Origin: DASQZK01 sp963764345
Lineage (GTDB): Bacteria; Bacteroidota; Bacteroidia; Bacteroidales; GCA-2748055
Length of the DNA stretch: 64,000 nt
Assembly (NCBI GenBank): GCA_963764345.1
Contig: CAVXSF010000035.1
Location: 62,001 to 126,000 of the forward strand
Direction of reading: 5' to 3'
A program made the position numbers and the translations under genes. This document shows positions 29,311-37,541 of this stretch, in pieces. The stretch's first letter is position 1, and each line of letters begins with the position of its first letter. The notes beneath the pieces are model-generated. The model had not been told where the DNA came from, searched no databases, and saw only the letters and a list, made by a program, of their open reading frames with translations.

Positions 29311-30258
29311 ATGTTACACAGCATGAAAATTACCGTAGTAGGTGCAGGCAATGTCGGGGCGACGGCCGCTAATATCCTGGCAGAAAAAGAAATAGGGGAC
29401 ACCATTGTTTTGCTCGATGTTATAAAGGGACTGGCTGAAGGAAAGTCACTTGACATTATGCAGATGGCTCCGCTGGCCTTGTTTGATACCAGGACAGTCG
29501 GTGTCACTGACGATTATGAAGCTACTGCCGGATCTTCCATAGTGATCATAACCTCAGGTCTTGCCCGGAAGCCGGGGATGAAACGTGAGGATCTGATTTC
29601 AACCAATGCCCGGATCGTTAAGAATGTCACTGAAAATATCATCAGATATTCTCCCGACGCGATACTGATCATCGTCTCTAATCCACTTGATTCCATGTCA
29701 TATGTGGCATACAAAACTGCCGGCATCCCACCCGAAAGGGTGATAGGCATGGCAGGCCTGCTTGATACTGCCCGTTACAGGGCTTTCCTGGCCGAAGCCC
29801 TTGATTCATCGGTAAAAGACATTCAGGCTGTAACGCTGGGCGGTCATGGTGATGATATGGTTCCCCTGATGAAATATACCACTTTGAGTGGTGTACCCAT
29901 AACCCAGCTTCTGCCGAGAGACAAGATTGAGGAGATCATCAACCGTACCCGCAAAGGCGGTGGTGAACTGGTGAACCTCATGGGAAAATCAGCCTGGTAT
30001 GCCCCGGGGTATGCCACGGCAAGAATGGCGGAAGCCATTAGCAAAAATCAGAAGAGGTATTTTCCCTGCAGCGCTTATCTGGATGGGAAATATGGCTTGT
30101 ATGATATGTATTTCGGTGTACCTGTCAAGTTAGGCAGGCATGGCGTCGAGGACATCCTGGAAATAGAGCTTGATGAAGAGGAGAAGAGACTTGTTGAAAT
30201 TTCAGCTAAAAGTGTAAGGGAAAATATTGATTTTTTAAAGACGCTGGATTTGTGGTAG
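29311..30258 (+). CDS. mdh: Malate dehydrogenase (LDH-like type)
   Basis: Mdh oxidises malate to oxaloacetate with NAD. The 315-residue enzyme has the Rossmann motif VVGAGNVGATAANIL, acidic Asp for NAD in IVLLDV, substrate loop ITSGLARKPGMKREDL and the catalytic His in VTLGGHGDDMVPL (about residue 178). The KPGMKR loop supports malate rather than lactate specificity. An internal ATG at 29323 is also possible as start. It is followed by a perfect 23-base inverted repeat that probably ends transcription. Confidence 0.95.
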   Translation: MLHSMKITVVGAGNVGATAANILAEKEIGDTIVLLDVIKGLAEGKSLDIMQMAPLALFDTRTVGVTDDYEATAGSSIVIITSGLARKPGMKREDLISTNARIVKNVTENIIRYSPDAILIIVSNPLDSMSYVAYKTAGIPPERVIGMAGLLDTARYRAFLAEALDSSVKDIQAVTLGGHGDDMVPLMKYTTLSGVPITQLLPRDKIEEIINRTRKGGGELVNLMGKSAWYAPGYATARMAEAISKNQKRYFPCSAYLDGKYGLYDMYFGVPVKLGRHGVEDILEIELDEEEKRLVEISAKSVRENIDFLKTLDLW

Positions 30259-30288
30259 GAGAACCTTATACTGACATGAATCTGTCAG

Positions 30289-30366
30289 AAACAAAGAGGC
30301 TGTCCAAAAAGTTATTGCTTTTAATAATTTACTTTTAAAAGGTCTTTTTGGACAGCCTCTTTGTTT
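30289..30366. terminator. Perfect 23-base inverted repeat, probable bidirectional terminator
   Basis: Arms at 30289-30311 and 30344-30366 are exact reverse complements (core AGAGGCTGTCCAAAAAG), separated by 32 AT-rich bases. It sits between the convergent mdh and DUF1015 genes, and T-rich arm ends suit termination in both directions. The unusual arm length may instead mark a small dispersed element. Confidence 0.75.
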
Positions 30367-30391
30367 ACATTGGCAAAACAGAGCCGGGTAA

Positions 30392-31639
30392 TCAGCCCAG
30401 CGAATGGATCACCAGTCCGCTGCGCAGCTTAGGTTCAAACCAGGTTGTCTTAGGGGGCATAATATTTCCTGTATCGGCGATTTTCATCAGTTGTTCCATG
30501 GAAACCGGGTAAAGGGCAAAGGCAGCTTTCATTTCTCCGGAATCCACCCTTCTCTTCAGTTCCTCAAGTCCCCTTATTCCCCCCACGAAATCAATACGTT
30601 TTGAATTTCTGAGATCGGTGATTTCAAGGATGGGTTCGAGTACCTGGTTAGACAGGATGGTTACATCAAGCCCCCTGATCGGATCGTTGTTATTATAGGT
30701 ACCTTCCCTGGCCGTAAGGGAGTACCACTTTTTGTTTAAATACATAGAGAAATTATGTATCTGCATGGGTCTGTAGATTTCTTCTCCTTTCTCTTCAATC
30801 TCGAAACTGTCACTCAGCATGGAAAGAAACTCCTGTGTTGAATACCCGTTGACATCCTTCACCAGCCTGTTATAGTCGATAATGGTGAGCTGACTGGCCG
30901 GGAAATGTACAGCAAGGAAAAAGTTATATTCCTCGTCGCCCCGGTGATCAGGATTATTCTTTTTCCTTTCATTCCCAACCAGGGCTGCGGCTGCTGTTCG
31001 GTGATGCCCGTCGGCGACATATGTTTCGGGGATATCCTTTGCAAAGATGTCAATCATGGCGGCAATGGTTTGCGGGTCGGAGATGATCCAGAAATGGTGA
31101 CCTACCCCGTCGACAGTAGTAAAGTCGTATTCCGGTTCCCCTTTCACCACTTCAGCCACGATATGGTCGAGTCCGGGATGATCGGGATAGGCGAAGAAGA
31201 CTGGTTCGGCGTTAAAATTGGTAACCCGGATATGGTTCATACGGTCCTCTTCCTTATCCGGTCTGGTCAGCTCATGCTTTTTAATGACGTTATTCATATA
31301 ATCCTCAACCGCGGCACATCCTACGATACCGTATTGTGTTTTCCCGAACATGGTCTGTGCATAGATATACAGCCGGTCCTCAGCGTCCTGAAAGAACAAC
31401 CCTTCCTCAATGAGCCGTGTAAGGTTTTCTTTTCCCTTATTATACACGACATCCGAATGCAGATCCACATCTTCGGGCAGGTCGACTTCCGGTTTAACCA
31501 CATGAAGGAAGGAATACGGATTTCCTTTCACTTCCTCTCTGGCTTCTTCTGAGTTCAGAACATCATAAGGCCTGGATGCGACCTGGTCTACATGGTCTTT
31601 TACAGGTCTGTAACCTTTAAACGCTTTAAGTATTGCCAT
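30392..31639 (-). CDS. DUF1015 family protein
   Basis: A 415-residue cytoplasmic protein that matches the DUF1015 family in its opening ILKAFKGYRPVKDHVDQVAS, in RPYDVLNSEEAREEV and in the central TYVADGHHRTAAAALVG, whose Asp/His cluster looks like an active or metal site. Biochemical function is not established to my knowledge. It lies downstream of serC and serA on the same strand, an arrangement that suggests a part in serine metabolism. Confidence 0.88.
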   Translation of the reverse strand: MAILKAFKGYRPVKDHVDQVASRPYDVLNSEEAREEVKGNPYSFLHVVKPEVDLPEDVDLHSDVVYNKGKENLTRLIEEGLFFQDAEDRLYIYAQTMFGKTQYGIVGCAAVEDYMNNVIKKHELTRPDKEEDRMNHIRVTNFNAEPVFFAYPDHPGLDHIVAEVVKGEPEYDFTTVDGVGHHFWIISDPQTIAAMIDIFAKDIPETYVADGHHRTAAAALVGNERKKNNPDHRGDEEYNFFLAVHFPASQLTIIDYNRLVKDVNGYSTQEFLSMLSDSFEIEEKGEEIYRPMQIHNFSMYLNKKWYSLTAREGTYNNNDPIRGLDVTILSNQVLEPILEITDLRNSKRIDFVGGIRGLEELKRRVDSGEMKAAFALYPVSMEQLMKIADTGNIMPPKTTWFEPKLRSGLVIHSLG

Positions 31640-31767
31640 TTTATAAGAATCATTTTATGCGGAAACCGGAGCGTAGAACCTATTTCGCTCTGCCATACCG
31701 CCTGTTACCTCATTTTGAAAATCCCGGTCAGCTTTATGAAACAGACAATGCAGGCCAGGGAAAATTT

Positions 31768-32690
31768 TCAGTTTACTTTAAATTTAACATCACCGGTTTT
31801 GAAAAATGCGACAATCTGGTTTGCAGCTGCAAGTCCGGCGTTCAGATTGGCCTCAGCGGTCTGTGCGCCCATTTTTTTCGGTGTGAAAAAATACCTGCCT
31901 TCATAACCGGCCAGGATATCGGCTGCACAACCCGGTGCGATATCAGAAATATAGCGAAAATCGGGGCGTTCGGCAAACATCTTAAGAAGAGAAGCCTCAT
32001 GGATCACTTCTTTTCTGGCTGTGTTAACCAGAGTAGCTCCCTGGGGCATCTTGATTCAGAAGACTGAAGTTGATGGATTCCTTTGTTGCCTCATTGGCAG
32101 GAATATGAAGTGATACATACTGGCATTTACCATAGAGTTCCTCAACGGTCCCAACCCAGTTTACGCCATCGTTTTCGATCACAACACGTGTCGACGAAGG
32201 GATCAAAGGCAAAGACATTCATGCCCAATCCTTTGGCGATCATGCCCACAATTCGTCCCACATATCCATAAGCATGAATGCCAAGTGTTTTCCCCCTGAG
32301 TTCGATGCCGGTGCTTCCGTTAAAACCGTTGCGGTTAAGGTAGATCATCATGCCAAATGCAAGTTCTGCCACCGCGTTTGAATTCTGTCCGGGTGTATTC
32401 ATCACAACGACATTTTTTGCTGTTGCTGCGGCCAGGTCAACATTATCGTAACCTGCTCCTGCACGCACAACGATCTTCAGGTTGGGGGCAGCATCAATGA
32501 CCTCCTTATCCACGATATCACTGCGGATGATCATGGCATCTGCATTTTTTGCAGCTGCTATGAGATCCGACTGGGCGCTGTATTTTTCAAGAAAAAGGAA
32601 TTCGTTGCCCGATCCCTCGACGATCTTCCGGATGGCATCAACCGCCGTCTTTGAAAAAGGCTTTGTGGTGGCTACTAAAATTTTTTTCAT
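31768..32690 (-). CDS. serA: D-3-phosphoglycerate dehydrogenase, broken by two frameshifts
   Basis: SerA oxidises 3-phosphoglycerate, the first step of serine synthesis. The gene needs two repairs: one extra base at about 32189 (restores DPFVDRVVIENDGVNWVG) and one at about 32050 (restores SLLNQMPQGATLVNTARKEV). The result is about 307 residues with the NAD-binding fold ELRGKTLGIHAYGYVGRIVG, the substrate loop VVRAGAGYDNVDL and SLHIPANEATKESI. It has no C-terminal ACT domain, so it is of the short form that lacks the serine-feedback module. In most homologues the Rossmann motif begins GxGxxG; here it reads GIHAYG. The gene follows serC after 47 bases. Confidence 0.9.
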
Positions 32691-32737
32691 ATCTCTTGGT
32701 TTTAAGTTACCGGTACTTACATAAACAAACAGCAGAA

Positions 32738-33808
32738 TCAGACATTTTTTTCGAATGCCTGCATGGTATCGATAAGAGCCTTGACACTGCTTACCGGCAT
32801 AGCATTATATATAGAGGCCCGGAAACCGCCAACAGACCGGTGTCCTTTTATGCCAACCATGCCTTTGGCGGTGGCAAATTCAAGAAATTCAGCCTCTTTA
32901 TCTTTATACTCGTCAGTCATGACGAAGCAGACATTCATAATTGAACGGTCTTCCTCTTTGGTTACCGTACTCCTGAAAAGTTTGTTCCTGTCAATCTCTG
33001 CATACAGCATACCGGCTTTCTCAAGGTTTGTCCTGTGCATGGCTTCGATCCCACCCTGTTCCCTGTACCATTTCAAGGTTTGCAGTGCTGCATAGATGGT
33101 CACGCAGGGAGGTGTATTAAACATGGATTCATTATCGATATGAGTCTGGTAATTCAGCATGGTGGGGATCTGCCGTTCCACTTTACCGAGGATATCATTT
33201 TTAACGATCACGAATGCCAGGCCTGCAGGAGCGAGATTTTTCTGAGCACCACCATAGATAAGGGCATATTTTGAGACATCCAGGGGTCTGCTGAAGATAT
33301 CGGATGACATATCTGCAACAAGGGGCACATTCACGTTTAGGTCTGTTTTAATTTCAGTGCCAAATATTGTATTGTTCGTGGTAATATGAAGATAGTCGGC
33401 ATCGGCGGGTACACTCCATCCTGTGGGGATGCTGGAATAATTATCCGCTTTCGATGAAGCAACAACATCCACTTCTCCGAACATCCTTGCTTCCTTGATC
33501 GCTTTGGAGGCCCATGAACCCGTATCGAGGTAAGCCGCTTTTTTATTTAAGAGGTTATAAGGCACCATGCAAAACTGCATACTTGCTCCTCCCTGAAGCA
33601 GGAGCACGGAGTACCCATCAGGAATAGCAAGAAGTTCCCTGAAGAGGGCAATCGTATCTTCAGTGATCTTCACAAAATCCTTGCTCCGGTGAGATATCTC
33701 CATCAGAGACAAGCCGGATTCATTCAGATCGAGAATGGCATTAGCTGTATTTTCAATGGTAAACTTTGAAAGGATTGACGGACCTGCATAGAAATTATGT
33801 TTTTTCAT
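32738..33808 (-). CDS. serC: Phosphoserine aminotransferase
   Basis: SerC transfers an amino group from glutamate to 3-phosphohydroxypyruvate. The 356-residue PLP enzyme starts MKKHNFYAGPSILS. It has LLLQGGASMQFCMVPYNLL and the PLP lysine in YGGAQKNLAPAGLAFVIV (about residue 192). The C-terminus has GIKGHRSVGGFRASIYNAM, a substrate-binding region. serA follows on the same strand, and a DUF1015 gene after that. Confidence 0.97.
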   Translation of the reverse strand: MKKHNFYAGPSILSKFTIENTANAILDLNESGLSLMEISHRSKDFVKITEDTIALFRELLAIPDGYSVLLLQGGASMQFCMVPYNLLNKKAAYLDTGSWASKAIKEARMFGEVDVVASSKADNYSSIPTGWSVPADADYLHITTNNTIFGTEIKTDLNVNVPLVADMSSDIFSRPLDVSKYALIYGGAQKNLAPAGLAFVIVKNDILGKVERQIPTMLNYQTHIDNESMFNTPPCVTIYAALQTLKWYREQGGIEAMHRTNLEKAGMLYAEIDRNKLFRSTVTKEEDRSIMNVCFVMTDEYKDKEAEFLEFATAKGMVGIKGHRSVGGFRASIYNAMPVSSVKALIDTMQAFEKNV

Positions 33809-33926
33809 GATCTGAGATATTTTGGTTGGTTTGCTTTAAATTCTGAGCTAAAATTAGGAAATTAATTACGATTCTAAACGACAAAACCATCGATCGTTGA
33901 TAAATTGTATTGAATTGTTAATTAAT

Positions 33927-34667
33927 TCACAATAATTTTCCTTCTGCAGGAAGGCGGATGAGGTAATTGTTTTCCAGGACAGGGATAACATCGGTGAGAT
34001 CGATGGTATGACAATATTCAATCACGTCATCCAGGTTATTTTTTTTCAGGCGGTGACGCTGGGCGGCTTTTTCGATATATCCTACCAGGTCATTACGTGC
34101 CAGGGTCCAGAGATCCTGAGCTGCCAGGGACGAGTCACAAATCGTCATATAATCGCCATGGTCAAGAAGCCTGTCAACCACTGCACCGGCAAAGAGGGTA
34201 TCTTCCAGGTTGAATTTGCTTTTCCATCCGGCACAGAGAAGGAGTACATCCCGGTGTGCATTGATCAGATGACTGACAACGGATGACAGGTTCAGGAACG
34301 ATCCGACGATCACCTCTGAGCTGGATGATGCAAGCTGGATAGCCTGGGTTCCGTTTGTTGTACTGTAAACGATGCTTTTTCCTTTAACCTTTTCCGGTGT
34401 GAAATTGAAAGGTGAGTTTCCGAAATCTGCAAAATCCCTTACGATGCCGTCCCTTTCCGCGGCTACCATAAAACCATCTGCCTTAAATGCTTCAGCTTCT
34501 TCAAGGGTACCTACCGGAATGATCTTCTCCACACCGCTCATGAATGCCGTACAGATCGCCGATGAAGCCCGCAGAATATCAACCACAACGGTTATAGCCC
34601 CGGGATTTTCAAAATAACTGTATAAAGCGGGAGAAAAACAAACCTCTACCTTATGTAATGTTTCCAT
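33927..34667 (-). CDS. comB: ComB-like 2-phosphosulfolactate phosphatase
   Basis: A 246-residue protein of the ComB family, with VVVDILRASSAICTAF, GNSPFNFTPEKVKGK, IVYSTTNGTQAI and LLCAGWKSKFNLEDTLFAGA. ComB hydrolyses 2-phosphosulfolactate in coenzyme M synthesis in archaea and in sulfolactate pathways. Bacteroidetes often carry it without the other pathway genes, and none are seen here, so the true substrate may be a different phosphate ester. It begins 11 bases after gcvT and lies before serC, amid one-carbon genes. Confidence 0.87.
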   Translation of the reverse strand: METLHKVEVCFSPALYSYFENPGAITVVVDILRASSAICTAFMSGVEKIIPVGTLEEAEAFKADGFMVAAERDGIVRDFADFGNSPFNFTPEKVKGKSIVYSTTNGTQAIQLASSSSEVIVGSFLNLSSVVSHLINAHRDVLLLCAGWKSKFNLEDTLFAGAVVDRLLDHGDYMTICDSSLAAQDLWTLARNDLVGYIEKAAQRHRLKKNNLDDVIEYCHTIDLTDVIPVLENNYLIRLPAEGKLL

Positions 34668-34678
34668 CCGTCTCTGAA

Positions 34679-35770
34679 CTATTCTGGTTTAATGAAAGGG
34701 GGTTTGACGACCTTTGCCCTCATTGGCCTGTTTCTGACCTGTATAGTTAATACAGTGCCTTCCGTGTTAAAGGGAAACCGGACGTATCCCATTCCGATCC
34801 CTTTTTTCAGAACAGGTGACATTGTCCCGGAGGTCACCTCACCAATTTCCTCTCCATTCAGACTGGTGATCTTGTAATGCTGCCTGGGAATAGCTCGGTC
34901 CATCATTTCAAATCCGACGAGTTTGCGGGTAACACCATCCTCATGCTGCTGGTACAACCTTTCCCGGTCAATGAACTGGTTATTTTCACTGAATTTGGTG
35001 ATCCAGCCCAGGCCGGCTTCGATCGGAGAAGTTGTGTCATCAATATCATTCCCATACAGACAAAAACCCATTTCGAGTCTGAGGGTATCCCTGGCTGCCA
35101 GTCCTATTGGTTTAATACCTTCATCAGCGCCGGCCTTCATAATTTCACTCCATAAATGGGGCCCGTCCTCGTTGCGGAAATACAGTTCAAACCCACCGGC
35201 ACCTGTATAACCCGTATTGGATATGATGACGTTATCCACACCACCGATGGTGCCTTTGACGAAGTTGAAAGACCCTATTTTGCTCAGGTCGGTAAGGGTT
35301 ATCTTTTGGAGAATCGCCGTAGCTTTCGGCCCCTGAACAGCAAGTTGTGACAGGTTACCGGAATCATTCTCAAGCACTGCTCCCTGTTCATTACATTCAT
35401 TAAGCCAGTTCCAGTCTTTAGAAATATTCGAAGCATTGACCACCAGAAGGTATTTGTCTTTTTCGAACAGATAAACAAGAAGATCGTCCACTATGCCTCC
35501 TTTACCGTTTGGAAAGCAGGAATACTGAACTTTTCCCGGAATTAGCCTGTCGACATCATTTGATGTCACCTTCTGAACAAAATCCCTTGCAGCATCCCCT
35601 TTTACCCAGATCTCACCCATGTGTGACACATCAAAAAGACCTGCTTTTTCCCTTACTCTGAGATGCTCATCTATAATCCCGGAATATTCCACAGGCATTT
35701 CGAAACCGGCAAATTCAACGAGCCGGGCGCCTGCCCTCCTGTGAGTCTCATAAAATACAGTTCGTTTCAT
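34679..35770 (-). CDS. gcvT: Aminomethyltransferase, glycine cleavage T-protein
   Basis: GcvT moves the aminomethyl carbon of glycine from the lipoyl H-protein to tetrahydrofolate and releases ammonia. The 363-residue protein begins with FYETHRRAGARLVEFAGFEM and has the hallmark AGLFDVSHMGEI and LAVQGPKA. Later come SNTGYTGAGGFELYF, GLAARDTLRLEMGFCLYGND and, near the end, EVTSGTMSPVLKKGIGMGYV. The other glycine cleavage genes are not here. A TACTTTTG element lies 46 bases upstream. Confidence 0.97.
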   Translation of the reverse strand: MKRTVFYETHRRAGARLVEFAGFEMPVEYSGIIDEHLRVREKAGLFDVSHMGEIWVKGDAARDFVQKVTSNDVDRLIPGKVQYSCFPNGKGGIVDDLLVYLFEKDKYLLVVNASNISKDWNWLNECNEQGAVLENDSGNLSQLAVQGPKATAILQKITLTDLSKIGSFNFVKGTIGGVDNVIISNTGYTGAGGFELYFRNEDGPHLWSEIMKAGADEGIKPIGLAARDTLRLEMGFCLYGNDIDDTTSPIEAGLGWITKFSENNQFIDRERLYQQHEDGVTRKLVGFEMMDRAIPRQHYKITSLNGEEIGEVTSGTMSPVLKKGIGMGYVRFPFNTEGTVLTIQVRNRPMRAKVVKPPFIKPE

Positions 35771-36075
35771 CCGTATTGGCTGTTAGTCGATATTTTTATG
35801 ATTGATTGCACCAACAAAAGTATGATTTTTTGATGGAATTAAAATTGTTTAAAAGCAGAACGCGGAGCGGAAGAGATGAAACCGTGAGTGGAGATGAAAG
35901 TCAGGCAATCGGGTATTAAAGAAGACAGCTGAAAAACAGGATTTTCCTGGCAGGAGACGTTGATATCTCTTTTCCGATAGTTAGCTGTAGTTTTTGCCAG
36001 TGGTGATTGCGTTCTTTGTTCACACGTAATCTATATCACACCTGTGGTAAAATTCCGGACATTCCAAATAGCGGT
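35771..36075. other. Gene-free stretch upstream of gcvT
   Basis: About 305 bases with no supported gene. It contains the upstream region of gcvT with a candidate -7 element (35816-35823) and the 3' side of the peptidase gene. I see no tRNA-like, riboswitch-like or strong hairpin structure. Confidence 0.5.
35816..35823 (-). promoter_or_regulatory. Candidate -7 element of gcvT
   Basis: Minus-strand TACTTTTG matches TAnnTTTG, 46 bases before gcvT; a weak TTTA lies 18 bases further upstream in place of TTTG. Confidence 0.4.
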
Positions 36076-37326
36076 TCACTCCTTTCTTAACCAGTATAAA
36101 CGATTTTCCATTAAATAATCCAACATCTCATCATATAAAATCAGTTGAATGTCGAGAAGGTCATCATAGGTTATGGGCGGCATGGGAAGATTTTTTGTCC
36201 GGGAACCATGGGGGCACTCGAAAGTAAAGGACATCGATCCGGAAACCTGGTGCAGGGCACTGACCAGGTTAAAAGGTTTCCGGGGAGGGAAATCTTTATC
36301 TTCCACGCCGGGTGCAGCAATGTTTTCATCATCATCATGGGGCAGATCAAGCACTTTGTAGCGGTTATTCAGTTGAAGAGCTAATTCATACACCCTCTCT
36401 TTCATGAAAAAGGGCTCATAGTCGGGTTGAAGAATGACCGGGGGATATTCATGCGAGTGCAAAGAAACTGTCATATCCGGTGCTTCCGAACGGGCAATCT
36501 CCATGATGGCTTTTGTTTCCTGGGCCATCGGAGAAAAGAAATCGTCATGCATCATGTTGACCCCGTTATCGTTAAAATAACTGCCGAGTATTCCGACATC
36601 TCCTTTCATCGGATGGACGGATTTTGCAAGCGGCCATCCCCACAGGCTGCCATCCTTCCGGGTTCCCTGCCCGTATTTTGTCATGATGAGTGTCGGCAGT
36701 CCCAAAAAGCTGTCGTATGGGCATCTCCTCCGGCCATCAGGATTAGCGCACGGTACAATGATGACCCTGCATTGCTGAATCTTTTTTTGGAGAGATGTCC
36801 AGTCTTTTCCCCGGTAATCCCTCCCGGTTTCGATCACATGAACGAGGTTCACCAGACCGGCTATGCCTTCCACTTCCTGGCCATGGACAGGACCCAGGAA
36901 AAAGATCACCGGTTTGGTACTGCTGTCTTTTTCTGCATACCAGGCCGGACTTCCTGCTCCCAGGGCAGAATTATAATTTGCCTGTGAATGCAGATCCTCT
37001 TTACTGCCATAATAAATCGCATATACGGGTAATCCCCCGGGTGTTCTGCTCACAACCTTCACCTGGCCTTTTGTTACATGGTTTACTTCCCATTCGATAT
37101 CGGAAAGTTTCGATTTAAAGAAAGCAGGGATGTCGGAGTTATTTGTGGGATCACCCTCTCCGGGCAGCACTTGTGAGGTTGCAGCAGGTGAAAGGAAAAC
37201 AAGCGGTACAATCCATATGCTGGCATATAGAGGCATAGAAAAGTGGCAGAGGTCCTGCAACACCCCTTTCAATCTGGCTGAGAATCGTGCTTTTATCATC
37301 TTATACGGTTTTAATAAAATTGCCAT
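36076..37326 (-). CDS. Exported M14-family zinc carboxypeptidase-like protein
   Basis: A 416-residue protein with a hydrophobic segment near residues 28-50 that could be a late signal peptide. The M14 zinc motif HxxE appears as GPVHGQEVEG (about residue 147). The third zinc ligand is probably in VSLHSHE (about 287) and the catalytic Glu in FTFECPHG (about 368). NPDGRRRCP supplies the conserved Asn-Pro-Asp-Gly. This fits a peptidase or a cell-wall amidase; the substrate is unknown. It stands alone on the minus strand. Confidence 0.86.
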   Translation of the reverse strand: MAILLKPYKMIKARFSARLKGVLQDLCHFSMPLYASIWIVPLVFLSPAATSQVLPGEGDPTNNSDIPAFFKSKLSDIEWEVNHVTKGQVKVVSRTPGGLPVYAIYYGSKEDLHSQANYNSALGAGSPAWYAEKDSSTKPVIFFLGPVHGQEVEGIAGLVNLVHVIETGRDYRGKDWTSLQKKIQQCRVIIVPCANPDGRRRCPYDSFLGLPTLIMTKYGQGTRKDGSLWGWPLAKSVHPMKGDVGILGSYFNDNGVNMMHDDFFSPMAQETKAIMEIARSEAPDMTVSLHSHEYPPVILQPDYEPFFMKERVYELALQLNNRYKVLDLPHDDDENIAAPGVEDKDFPPRKPFNLVSALHQVSGSMSFTFECPHGSRTKNLPMPPITYDDLLDIQLILYDEMLDYLMENRLYWLRKE

Positions 37327-37477
37327 ACATACGTGTCAAATTAACGCAGTGAATCATTTAAATACAAATCTTCTCAAAGAAATTTGACCGGCAGGAGAAT
37401 GACGATGACAAGAGAAACCCGGGATATCATGCCCATTTAATACTGTGCATGCAGTACAATGTCCCCGAAGGAGCTTA

Positions 37478-37517
37478 AAGAAAAGCCGCGTGTACGGCTG
37501 AAGTGTACCACGCGGCT
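37478..37517 (-). terminator. Terminator after the PorE-like gene
   Basis: AGCCGCGTG pairs with CACGCGGCT (37484-37492 and 37509-37517) and the inner TAC/GTA extends the stem past a one-base bulge. On the minus strand the stem is followed by TTTCTTT. It lies 25 bases beyond the stop of the gene ending at 37542. Confidence 0.75.
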
Positions 37518-37541
37518 AAATGATAATTTACATTTGGGGTA

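Noticed and set aside
36427..36987. Plus-strand open frame of 186 residues
   Set aside because: Antisense to the M14 peptidase gene, which has catalytic motifs; no family features in the shadow frame.
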